NCBI RefSeq assembly: GCF_032854445.1
Contig: NC_088305.1
Location: forward strand, 4,319,152-4,383,151
Source of the DNA: Liolophura sinensis
Taxonomy: Eukaryota > Mollusca > Polyplacophora > Chitonida > Chitonidae
DNA: 64,000 nt
Reading direction: 5' to 3'
The notes under the pieces were generated by a model. It saw only the letters and a program-made list of their open reading frames with translations, was not told the DNA's origin and searched no databases. Below are positions 1 to 12,700 of the stretch, in pieces. The translations under genes were made by a program, and so were the position numbers. Positions within the stretch are counted from its first letter, which is position 1, and each line of letters starts with the position of its first letter.

Positions 1-1508
1 AGAAAGAAATTCTCACATATCTGGGAAAAGAAACCCAGTCGGCCCGAATTTAACGTCTCGGTCACCTTACTCGCAACAAACATTTTTTTAATCGTGGCAT
101 GGCCGAATAATTGGAAATGCGATTTATTTGTATACTGCTAAACACTAAACTTTTATTGTAAAAAACATAATTTGATTGGTATTTTATGAAATAAGTATTT
201 TGCTTCGCAATAATTATGCTCTTCACGGGTTACATACCCAAATAAAACCTGATGGAGTGACTAAAATACACCGCGGCAGCACACTCTGAAAGTGGAATTT
301 TTTCGGTAAATCGGTTACAATTTACACCATCCCAGAAATAACCTCAGACAAAAAATCCATCCTGTATGCAGAATCTCTGTATTTCTTCTTTCTGACTCCT
401 TCCTTGAACTCAAATTGGTTGACGAGGTTATAAAGAGCACATGTACGGCCTCTGCCTGTAACCAAATGAAGTCTATCGGGGATATAGGTCTGTGATACTC
501 ACAGTTCACATGTTATACACGTCTAATGGACTCGATAGTGCATACAATATCGAGAATGCAAATTTAATGTCATCATATGTATAGCTCCGTTTCGTGAGCT
601 GTGTCTGGTCAGGAAGTAAGTCTTGATTGGTATGAGACTTTGTCTTTAGTTAACTGTCATTTACGTCAAGGTCTGTCATCTCCGTCACAACATATCACCT
701 GCGTCACGTGACATAATAACTATGTTCTGCAAATAAGGCAACATCTAACCTTTTTCAGATGGACGAGTCCACAAGCTTTCGAAAATTAATTGCACAAATC
801 TGGAGTGACAATCGGAGTGAAGTGGATTATTTTACAGCTTGTCGTCCTTTCCCAACAGATGATATCGCTAGGTTTCTACTTTTTTACTTTTAATTAGATT
901 TTTGTAGCCAGATTTGATGTTCAAGCTTTCACGGTGAAACTAAAGATAAAATTGCAAAGATCTCTAAAACATAGAGTAAAAATGTTTGGATTTTTCAGAC
1001 GAGCGCGATCTGTTATCCATTTCGTGGCGGAGATGACATTTTAGCTAAGTAGTAGCGCTACAGTTGGAAAAATTAATTAAAATTATGTAAATAATTTGTA
1101 TACACTATTAAAATGATGTAGTGCAATGCTATACGTTAATCATATAACAAAAAATACCTGTCAAATGTGAAGTTGAAAAAAAAAACATGCTTGTTCTTTT
1201 GAAAACTCGATATTACCAAATATTGACCCATATGTTTGAGGTCATGAATGACCTCACCACGGGCAAACATACTGTATGTAGGCCTAAAAGGTCACGTGGA
1301 TCAGATTTTGTTGTAAGTAAGACTTTGACAATATCAACTGTTTAAATGGAATATGGATTGTGTCTTTCTGACATCACTGAAACTTCTGCTTGTTAGCCTT
1401 TTGTAAGGCACCAACCTGGTTCTGTGTTATTGTGGGCCCTAATACTGACCGTTAATCTGGAAATTGGGCGTACCAATATTATCGAATGAAACACCATTTT
1501 TCTTACAG

Positions 1509-1573
<65 letters not shown>
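1509..1573. repeat. (TA)n microsatellite
   Basis: About 65 bases of uninterrupted TA. Confidence 0.98.
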
Positions 1574-1578
<5 letters not shown>

Positions 1579-1830
1579 CTACATCAAAGAAATAAAAAAT
1601 ACAGAATGAATCACATATTTAAAAAAAAAATAATAATATTAATCTTGATCTGGCCTACCGACCCATTTTGGCTGGAGGCATGTAATAGCAGAATATATTT
1701 TTTATGATTCAAAGTGAAGGATGTCAGCGAGATTGGCATATATTGTGAATATGTATCAGACACCAGTGTGAACACCTCTCACTTGACCCGGAAACCTGTC
1801 GGTCATCATTTGTGAACATAAAACAGCGAT

Positions 1831-2109
1831 AGACCTCCTTGGCCTAGTAGTTAGTGCACTAATCCAGCATATTCACCCGGGAGCTTCTCACTAATGCAAG
1901 CGCTGTGAGTTCAAAACCAGTTCATGCGGGCTTCCTCTCTGGTCGTACGTGTGAAAGTTTCTCATCAGCATTTGGATGGGTGTGGGACACCCACAGGGTC
2001 TGGCCCGGTCTCATACCACCATATTAGTGGCCGTACTCGTATAAGTGAAATATTCTTAAGCAGGGCGTAAAACACCAATCAGGTAAATAAATAAATAAAT
2101 AAATAAAAA
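1831..2109 (+). mobile_element. SINE-A, full-length, with target-site duplication
   Basis: tRNA-like head (GGCCTAGTAGTTAG A-box region, GAGTTCAAAACC B-box region), body ending CGTAAAACACCAATCA, and (AAAT)n tail. The 10-base duplication AAAACAGCGA at 1820-1829 and 2106-2115 marks the insertion. SINE-A is the commonest dispersed repeat in this window. Confidence 0.9.
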
Positions 2110-2957
2110 CAGCGACGTAGAGTTACATAAGAGCTCAGCCATGGATTCTGATGCACTCTGATCGGAGGTTGACTTCATTGTTCGAGTGAATAAATGAAAG
2201 AATGATTTAAGAATGATATATAACTCGTTGGCAGCATTTTCACCATATTGTGTGCACCCCGTCATGGTATGTTGACACAAGGTCGAACAGAGAATGGTGC
2301 ATCCACTTATGATTACGGGTGGTGACGCTGGAATGAGTATCTGATATATTATACAGAAAACTACTAGCTGCATGTGCTGGTATGGCATTGTACCACATGA
2401 AAGTTCGAGAATACATATTTGACACATTCACTACATAAAGTAGTCGGGAAAATCAATGCACTTGTGTAACATATAGGCAGACATGAATCCTAGAGTGTCA
2501 TGCTTGGAATGGCTGCATTCACTTGCATCAGGAACTGTCAGAGGAATAAATTGAGACAAAAATTAATTTTGTAAATAATAAATATCCTTTTATTGAATAT
2601 TTTCACTTCCAAATTCCTGTTTAATATTGTTCTCACCACCTATGCGGACACTTGTACATATAAATGTATATACGGCACAAATCTGACATAAATTTGTGTT
2701 CAGTGGCATGTTTCACAGTATTTTATAATAATGCTGAGGTGTATTTGGCGTCATCTGCCGTGTCGTCGTAACACACCAAACATAACAGCATTAAAATATT
2801 GAAGTTTTGTTTTAATCCAAACATCTTTTCCGTCTATAGTCAAGTGGTATCACTTTGTAACACACTGATAGTGTGCCTCCGAAAAACGAAATAGTCATTT
2901 TGACTCGATATTTCGGCACTATATTTTGCCATCATCAAGACTAAATTTCATGGTAAA

Positions 2958-3055
2958 CATGGGCTGGACTTGAACTCACAGCGACCGCATTGGTAAGAGA
3001 GGCCCCTGGGTCATTAAGCTGCGCTAGCGCGCTAATCAAGAATCAACGGAGGCCC
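2958..3055 (-). mobile_element. SINE-A head fragment
   Basis: GGCTGGACTTGAACTCACAG (B box, antisense) to TAGCGCGCTAAT and GGAGGCCC; body and tail missing. Confidence 0.85.
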
Positions 3056-3073
3056 ATATATATACCTCCATAC

Positions 3074-3081
3074 CTCCATAC

Positions 3082-3145
<64 letters not shown>

Positions 3146-3153
3146 GTATGGAG
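3074..3153. repeat. (TA)n within a perfect 80-bp palindrome
   Basis: CTCCATACCTG at 3074-3084 and CAGGTATGGAG at 3143-3153 flank a pure TA run, so the whole segment is self-complementary. Confidence 0.95.
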
Positions 3154-3423
3154 ACAGATCCAATAATTTACGAGCCAGACATTATTTAAACAATATTACT
3201 AGAACATCATATCATTTTGCTGGTCGACCCTCTAGTTTTAACGTCGCTACGCAACTACTAAAATCCTTTGCAGGCTGATGATATGGTATGGCAGGCTGTA
3301 GGTGTTATAAATTCACTCTATGTGCTACAGATACAAAGATTCCTCATCATCCTATTTTGGAAGGGTGGTGATATATTACAAATATTAAGTGCATCTATAT
3401 CGATAAATTTTATAGAATATCGT

Positions 3424-3429
3424 TTTATT
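3424..3429 (-). other. Candidate polyadenylation signal
   Basis: AATAAA on the minus strand about 230 bases after the peroxidase stop codon. Position is right for a short 3' UTR; the motif is common by chance in AT-rich DNA. Confidence 0.35.
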
Positions 3430-3661
3430 CTTATTCTTTACATTTCAAACACAGAACTACTACCTTGAGGCGTTTGAATGAGACAATAATCAATAAATAA
3501 ATCTACCCCGACAACCACATCAGAGATAAAACCCAGAGAGACAAAGACGAGACAATGCCTTATAGTTTGGTTTCATTGGAGAGATCGCCACAACAAATGT
3601 CATCTGTGTTTATCCCAGACAACTTCCCACGAGGCGTTACCTCATATAGAGTCAAATTCAC

Positions 3662-3725
3662 CTAGTAATCTCTCCACTTAAGCAAGTCTATATCTGGTAA
3701 CGAGTGACACGAAACTCTGGAATTC
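3662..3725 (-). CDS. Peroxidase exon 14: C-terminal exon and stop
   Basis: After acceptor ATTTTTTACAG the 64 bases read GNSRVSCHSLPDIDLLKW, RDY, then TAG. The family ends with C..(I/L)P.(I/L)(D/N)L..W, and the phase joins exactly to exon 13. Confidence 0.88.
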
Positions 3726-6700
3726 CTGTAAAAAATAGAGAGAAATAAATGTTATTTTCAAAAGACAGTTTGCCGTATATAGTGATATAAACACATTTAC
3801 TAATAGACCTATTACTTAAAAGTCCATTCGTATGTGGGAAGGTCTGAGAGCAACCTGCGGATGGTCGTCGGTTTCTCCAGGGCTTTGCCCGGTTTCCTCC
3901 CACCACAATGCTGGCTGCCGTCGTATAAGTGAAATATTCTTGAGTACGGCGTAAAACACCAATCAAAGAAATAAATAATAATCCATTCTGGCCATGTGCA
4001 TCTAAATCGAATTTGTTAGTGTCAGACATATTGGACGGAGTTGGACACTAATCGCCATGGTAGGAGGAATAGTACCCCCATACCCCACGAGATATTGCGG
4101 ATTTCATGACATTATTGATTCTGAATATATGCTAATTTATTCCTTTCATTGTGATTATTCCCTACATTCAAAAGTATTTCATGTATATACCTTGGCGGTC
4201 AGATTTCATATACACTATATACACGCGGCTTGTCGCTTGTAGTTTATAATGGGTTTTGCTACTTACCCAAATTCTGACGCTAACGTAAAGACACTCGGCT
4301 GTATCTGGACGAAGTCCACGTTATTGCACAACACCTTGGCCAAGGTCGCTTTCCTTATTTCATTTATTTGCTCTGAAACAAAGGTAATTTTTAAAAAATG
4401 CAATGACGTGGAGATTTAATTTTGTGTGATAGGGGCAAGCTCGAACTCTTTGCTGAGGCGATAAACATTTCAGATTGGCACCCCGGCCTTCTGGGTCGAT
4501 TTAGCAGTTGTGAGACACAGTGTTTGGATTGAAAATGGGGAATCGTTCTACCCCTTCACTCTGTGATACGTCACGCTTTTGTACATATGTAAAAAGCGTT
4601 GGCCTCATACCTAAGTATTAAGGTGTAGGCTTAACGAATCAGTCCGACAGGTCACACTTTCTTTGTCTCCTTGTGCTCATAAAGGAGTGACGTTGTACAC
4701 AAGCGTTACAGTGTAACTGCACAATCCTGTCACGTCTCACTTTTTGTGCTCGTAAAGCAGTGACATTTTACACAAGCATTACAGTGCAATCGCACGGTTC
4801 GAACATGTCACCACCTTTTCTGTCGTGAATTGGATTCCAAACCTGGATTGGATCATGCCAAAGATATTAAAATGGAACTTGTTTTCTGCCCCGATTGGCG
4901 CTCACCACTGAGAGGTTAGATCAAGGAAAGTCCTGTGTAAGTAAAATGCGACTGGGTGTGGTGTCATGTCTGGTGTCTTCTCTATGCTACTTCAGTGGCG
5001 GCAGCACGTCGGCCGGCATGGACTTGCTTCGGCACAAGACGACACAGCGCATGTCCTATGTACACAAACCTAATGACTCCTCGTCGTCATATGACTAAAA
5101 AGATTGTAAAATTCGACGTAAAACCCCAAATCATACAGATATATACATACTAACCGGTTTGAAGATTTTCCCCAGTTTGCCTATGGAGTTTCTCTAATGT
5201 AACAACTTGAGTTCCACATACTATAGTCATGGTACCATTCCGAATCATTACGCGTATTTACGTATTTAACATTTGTTCCAGTCGTGCCCAGCAACTGAAT
5301 TTATTGAGATGTTACAACCTAAGCCTTATTACAGCTCTGTATGCTGCTGCTGTTACGTACTTAGGTCCCAGCCTTCATTCAACAACCAAACATTTCCCTC
5401 GGTGTAACATCTCAGGCCTCAGCTACTATACCTTTCCGAACTCCCTATTACTAGGCTTTGTTAGGTACCTAAGGGTGTGCCGGCCACATTTTACACAATT
5501 GATTTGGTTTGAATCCGTCTGTTAGCCGCGATGCTAAATACTCGGTAGTGTTTTACACTTTTCTTGGGTTGAAAATGTATTACGTAATGCTATTTTGTCT
5601 GACATTCTATTCTCGTGCCAGAACCTGTCGCCTTCCCAGGGCACCTGGAACCCAGCCCTTTTTTTGCACCCTCCCCGTATGTGTGGCAATGCAGTGGCTT
5701 AGCATTGGCTTTGCCGCATACCCAATGCCAGTCACTTTTCTTGGAAGTGAAACAGTATTGATACATACCTAATCTTAATCCGCCTGTGATTTTATTCTCG
5801 TACCAGAACCTATTCGCCTTTCCGGAGCACCTGGAATTGGTGGGCGATGATGTTTTGGAAGAGAGGTCCGACGGCAAGATGGCGGGATCCAGTCAATTCC
5901 GACACGCCACCTGTCCATGGATCAACATCGTCCGGATGACTGAAAACAGAAAAGAAATCATGAGCTTTTTCTTTAACCATTTCGTGTAATATTTTCAGAG
6001 CATGCATTTTATCATGATCTTTTTTACCGTCCATGTGATCTGTTTTTTTTTGATTGGTGTTTCAGCGTTTTTAACCATATGTAAGCATTCACACTTAGTT
6101 TTTCCTTGAAAATTATTAGGCCAAATAGGGTCCAGCGTTCAGTCCAAGTAAGACAAATTATGACTATAGGTAGAAATTCATGGTGATAAAACTTCAAACA
6201 GGTAATAATCTGATCTAGCCTTCTAATTTGTCTTAAAAATGTTATTAAAATATATGTCATAGTCGGTTATATGAAAACATCTTCAAATTACGTCTCTGAA
6301 AGATGCTAATAATTTATTCCCCCTTTCTTCTTTATCTCTAGGGTATTATTTAATGATATGTCAGCGTAAGTTTACTCATTAACCTGTTAGGACATTTCAA
6401 CCGTGAAATTATTTAATAATGCCGGTAGTTCTTTGACAATGGCAAAAGGGTTGCGTCTCAGTTTATGCTACAAAGACTAGGCTTTTCTTTCTAAACTACT
6501 CATAGTCCGGTCAAAGATTGATTAGTATAATTAGGTAAACTACATGGAACAAATCTATCGATTGCATTGCCGAGGCAGTTGGTCTCTACAGAGTTTGTTC
6601 CTTGCCGCTTTTCGCGATTCGAGTGGAGTGGTCATTAATTATGGATATAGTCACCATGTGTAAATACCACGAAGATAGGAAAATAAGCTACAGGTATTTG

Positions 6701-9700
6701 TACCTTGATATGGAGGGCTACCATACACAGGTGAAAACAATCTAAAACACAGCATATATACCACAATCAGCACCCATTTGTTCGGTGTTACTTCCATACA
6801 AAGTGTATGCTGCCAGTTTTGCGGCAAAACTAATTAGTCTGTACAGTGTCAGTTAGAGTGCAGTGTAAAAAGAGTGTGTACAGTGTACAGTTGAATAACC
6901 GGTGTATATTGTAAAGTGAAATGTAGTGTGTAAATTGTAGCGTGTGAAGTGCAAAGTACACGTCACAGTGTAGAGTGTTAAGTGTAAACTAGAGTGTAAG
7001 TGTTTCCAGTAGAGTGTAAATTGTATAGCGTAAAGTGTGTAGCAAAAATTGTAATTGAGAGTGAATATTACAGAGTGTTCAGTGTACGTGTATCGTAGAG
7101 TGTGTTATAAAAAGCGGAGTGTGCATTATACAGTGTAACGAGAACAGTGATTAATGTGTTTAGTATAAAGTGTAAAATATAAATTAGAGGTTAGAGCGTA
7201 ATGTCTAGTGTAGAAGGCAGCATGTACAGGGTAGAGTGTAGATGTAAAGTGGAAATTCAGGTATAAAGTGTAAATTGCGGTTACGGAGGCGGTCAGACTG
7301 CCAATCAAGTACATTGAGGTGTCTGTGAAGAATCTGATGTATTATAACATATATTTTCAAAAATTCACTTGTCATGTCCTCGTGCTCATTTAGACGTCTT
7401 TCTAAAACAAAGGTGTCTCTTAGCTATGTACAAAAGGACTGTAGATGTAGAAGGTAGGGTAAAAAAGCTGAACCAATCGGATTTCACAGAGAATATTGTG
7501 TAACGCTGACCAAGAACCTACAAAACAATTAATTGCAATTTAAAATGACCAAACTGTGACCGTATGTGCTAAGTATATTCTAGACATATATAGAGAACTC
7601 TATACTACAATAGCACAATATGGGTGGGTTATGAGCTAGGGGAGGTAACTCTTACCTGTACACGGCCTTGAATCTGTTCACGGTTTCTTGGTCGTGGTCC
7701 CGGAAACCACTCGTCTGACTGGTTGTGAAGCTCCTAGCGATAGACAGACCGTAATGGCTCCGCCAATGATTGTAGCCTCCTAACCCGTGGTCACGTCCTC
7801 TTTGAATGTTGAATGCCGGGAGATCAAATCCATTTCCGGTTTTGGTTTGGTACAAATGGTTCACAAACTCTTTGGTTACGATACGATCACATGTTTCGCT
7901 GGCGTCCGAAGACATCCCTCGCATAATGGAATCCTCGTTGTTCAGAAAAATAATGGGGGTGAAAAACAAGTTCCTCAGGGTGAGAGCGGGTGTTCGGCCC
8001 AGCTTGAACTTTTCGTCCACCAAAGTAAATGTGCTCCTCATCATGCTATGGCCGAAGCGCAAAGCGACTGTTGCGAATAAATTGGATACTCTGGGATCTA
8101 CGGCGCTGTCGTAACCCCTGTAATAGCCGTCCGCTTGGAGCTTCAGGTCAAATTTTCGGAGTAAATCTTCGGCGATGATTTTCGGGAGATACTCGTTGTA
8201 AGTGATGTGTTGAAGCATTGAGATGATGATACGCCGAGTTTCCAAGAAGATTCTCTCGTCGTCCCACAGTGGGTTGTACCGGGACAATATCTGTGCGATT
8301 CGGTTGTGTTCCCTCACCCAGACTGTCTCTATCCCGATCAGTCCTGTAAACTCGTTCACGCGGTCATCGCCTGAAGAGGATTGATTGATTCGTATTGAAC
8401 GCCATGCTCCAAAGTTTTCTAATTATACCAAGTCGGTTGGTTTATTGGTGGAGGAAACCGGAGTGCCCGGAGTAAACCACTGACCTTCGGCAGGTACTTG
8501 ACAAGCCCCTTGACTTGTCATGCTCAAAAAAATTTGACCATGCGTGCAGTTTCTTACAGATAAATAGATAAAGTGTAACATTCGACATACCCGCAAGGAA
8601 GAAAGAAAAGCCTTGTGCAGCCGCCTTGGCGTTAGGGTGAGTTGAAATAGGCAAATTCTTCATCTGTGAGGTTTCCAGTAAACCTGAACAAACAAATTAA
8701 AACAAGCTGTGAGACAGATCCAGTCACTGAATTAACTAATGCTACTAAACAAAGCCTGATATATAGTGGTGTCGAAAACATCTAAGAGTAATATTTTGCT
8801 TAGACTTGCAGCTTTCGAGCGACATAACTAATTTGCTTTAGGGGCTTGGATACTATTTCTATACTCTGGAAAATGACGGACAATGATTTACCTGTAGCGC
8901 TGTAGAAACCCCTGCCGCTTATCTGTGTTATGTTTTTTCTTCGGGTTCAGAATACTGAATAATACTTTCTTTGAATTTAAAAATATTTCGAATATTTGTT
9001 CGAACAGCGCACGTTTTAGAGCCTAAAAAGCACGGAGCGATTTGCAACGAACTAATCCAATTCGATTAAGACCCAGCCTAGACCGGTGCAAGTGAGATTG
9101 GGTCGTGTCTAGATAGAGAGAGTGAACCGTTTACGCTGGGCAACGACACCATGCGCCTCTTAGAGTTCACGGTACCCTTCCGGCCACCTATGTGTGGAAA
9201 TTGTAGAACAAAGTGGACGACAACGACTATATCTAACAATCCTAAGCCGCGATCTCTGATCCCATGCAGGTCCTTCACCCCTCATTCAGCTACTTATGAT
9301 AAAAATCTCCTCTCTGTAAACGAATCGCCATTTTCGATGCCGTCCCACGGTGGTCACATGAATAGACATCTAGCTCTGACTGGCTGGACAAATAAAAACA
9401 TCGCGGACCAACGTCGTTGAGCTTGACACACTGGTGGAAAACGGCACACAACGCCTGGCTTGGTACAGTGTTTGAACAAAATATATGGCAGATCGCGCCG
9501 GACTGAAGTGGACCTGCCTAGTGTAAACCAGCTTTTACTCTCGGACGTATCTACTTATAGATATCTCTTGTGACCGCATGATGTAAGAATGTAATGACAT
9601 CAACTCTAATCAACGCTATCTTCTTTTAGAAATACTGTTCCAAATGTCTATTCATGCTGCAGGTAGCAAAGAGGTACAGTTTTCAGTTAATATTAACCCT

Positions 9701-12700
9701 GGGCCATTAACCATACATTCACCGTGTTAAATCAGATTGCGATGCTGCACATGCGAACAGATTCAACAAAATCGCAACTTATAAATACATTCCGCTCCTC
9801 TTTCCAACATCATTGAAAATTGTTGACTATTTCTTTAGGAATATTCTTTGGTTGTATTAAACGTCGTTTTGGAAACTGACCTCGTAACTATCAGGAAAAA
9901 AGTCCATCTTGGTTGACGGCTGGTATACAAATGTTTGTTTTAACGCTTAGATTATATGCTTTTTTAGTTCCTTGGTGGCTTTTGGTTGGTCGCTGTTTTG
10001 TGAATTATCCTTGCGGTGATAGACCTGGAACGCCCATTTTGGTTAACGTCTGGTATACTAATGTCTGTTTTGACGCCTAGATTCTATTACTTCTATATGC
10101 AACTCTCTTTTGAAATATGAATGTCTTTGTGGGTAATAGTGCTTTATTGCAAGACAGAAGTGTGCTCACCTCCTGTGAATGCCCGAAGCCTCCTCAATTT
10201 GTTCAGGTCCACACCGTATATACTTCCTCCATCCAAAAAAGACGAGGCCAGATTCAGCACTTCACGGTTTGCTGAATCATGAACATGAACGTCGTTACAT
10301 TAATTACTTCATTACGTTAATTACGCTCAACGCAATTTACTTTAAAAGGAAAGCATGGAATAAAAATGAAGTGAGCATTAAGCCAAAACCATTGAAAACT
10401 CTCTCTAAAAGTGTGTTTACTTATTATTTTAGATATATTTTGTACTGAATTAAATACAATCGAATTATCAAATTATAAGGTGGGCTTTATGGACTATAAT
10501 AACAACGGCAAGGCATACTGTGACGTCACATCAGTTTTTTATCCTTATATTCAACTAAAACCTCAATTTATGATCACGTTATTTTACTAAAAACTCTTTG
10601 TGACTTCATAGTATCTAAACACCAGCTATACATGTATGTTTCATAAATCTCACCATCGAATTCAAATAATTTTATGCAGAAAACTCATGAATGAAATATT
10701 TTGTTGCATAGTTTCCAGCTCCCTGATTAGTCTTGCTTTTTCATGTTTAGCTTTCTTTCATTTGACAATTTAAACGTTCAACCTTTAATAGGTTAATGCA
10801 GGACCGTCATTTGCCATAAACTGAACAATGTTCAACAGAAAGCATACCTCCCGAACAATCAAAATCTGTGACTTCAGCCGACCGCGCAAACGCCAAACAC
10901 CTCCGACCAAACTTCCGGAAGAAGTCCCCGGGTGGAATGTCCATGTTGGAACAGATACCCTTTGGTCTGGAAAACAAACCAGTTTACTTTCAATGAGAAG
11001 ATATTGTTATATTCTCAAAAAAAAAAAAAGAGAGAGCAGCTGGCATTGGCCATACGCGGTGGGAAACAAACAGCATGATACGTTATCTGGCTGGATTTAT
11101 AGCGTTTGTTTGGCGGTTTGTTGCATCAGTCTGTAGGCCTTCATGTAATCATGCACAGGTCTGATTCCTTCTTTATTATTATCTGGTTTTCATAGATTAA
11201 TTTGTTGCGCTCCTAAAGATTCGTTAAATTCTGAACTCCATATCACTTTCCTTCATCAATCATTTCTCTGCCGTTCAAGATATATTGTTTAATTACTTGA
11301 TTGCTGTTTAACGCCGTAATCAAGAATATTTCACTTAGCGACGGCGGCAAGCATAATGGTGGGAGAAAAGCTCGCAGAGCTCAGTGGAAACCACGACCGA
11401 TCCCAAGGTTGTTGGCAGACCTTCCTACGTACGGCAGGAGAGGAAGCCTGTATGAGTTAGACTTTAACTCACAGCGAACGCATTGCTAAGAGGTTCTAGA
11501 GTCTTTACGCCGCTATGACGTGCTAACCACCTTAGCCTATAAGGTATCCCACATAAATTTTAAAAAGCAAGTTATTTCTATAAAAAGTCCAGTTCATGCT
11601 GGCTTCCTCTTCGGCGGTACGTGGGAAGGTCTGCCATCAACCTGCGGATGGTCGTCGGTTTCCCCCGGGCTCTGCCCGGTTTCCTCCCACCATAACGCTG
11701 ACCGACGTCGTATAAGTGAAATATTCATGAGTACGGCGTAAATCACCAACCAAATAAATTATAAATAAATATTTCTATAAGCATAGAACGTAGCTTCCGG
11801 CACGACTGACGTCACATCGTGTTTCCCACTGGTTATGAGTGGCGCCTTCAGTGGTTTTGAATTAAAGAACACCATATTAAATGTTGATTTACAGTCACCA
11901 AGCATTTTAAAGCAAAACTACGGTTCCCAAACCACTTCTGAAATAACTATGGTTAAATTATTTGTTGTCTTCTCTTTCAATTCGCTCCTGTTAACACCAT
12001 CACGATATCTTATGATAGATTATTTCACCACGGATCGCCCACCCCGACCCTTGTACATAGGCCTACTATTCGAGTTCTATTACCCCAATACCCCACCCCA
12101 CCCCTACCCCCCAACCATCTCATCCTTCGCCGCTTCCTTCAAATATGGAGCGGTAGATCCAGGGTCAACCCTGGGTCGAGTCACACCTAAGACTTTAAAA
12201 GAGGAAGTTGTAACTTCCTCGCTTGGCGTTAATCATGAAAGGGAGGGTGTGACCCGTACCAAGCTCGGGCGGGGCAGCTTACTTGCCTTCGGCAAGGCGT
12301 CTTATTAAAGCGGCACTAAATAAAAGAGCGGTGAAAATCCATCCTGTAACAAGGAGGCACATTAAATGCATTCTAAGGATTCCTTCGTCGCCATATGACT
12401 GAAAAAATGTTAAGTACGACCTTAAACCCCACGCACTCACTCACTCACTCCTTCAAATGTGTATACAGTTCTATAAATACTCTCGAATGGCTCAGATTTG
12501 ATACATACGTCTTTACGGTTTGGTCACAGCATTCCAGTGGTACATCTTTGAAGCCTACAACAAAATGACAATGACATATGACTCTCATGTACGGGGTTCA
12601 ACAGATGCAATTTTCGACTGCATTTCCATACTCCTCACACTGCATGTATCAAACACGAGAAGTTTCGGCCACATTTCCATACACATCACTGTGAGGGTTT

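Larger units (their letters stand above)
1..3423. other. No gene seen downstream of the peroxidase
   Basis: AT-rich sequence with one full SINE-A, a SINE head and two TA microsatellites. No exon with conserved protein similarity was recognised on either strand. Confidence 0.7.

Noticed and set aside
315-509. Minus-strand frame reading NCEYHRPISPIDFIW, considered as the peroxidase C-terminus
   Set aside because: Superseded by exon 14 at 3662-3725, which has correct phase, a strong acceptor, the conserved C..LPDIDL..W motif and a stop.
7787-8114. Plus-strand frames of about 100 codons
   Set aside because: Antisense shadows of peroxidase exon 11.
11835-12308. 157-codon plus-strand frame
   Set aside because: Its 3' half is SINE-B sequence and the rest has no recognisable domain.
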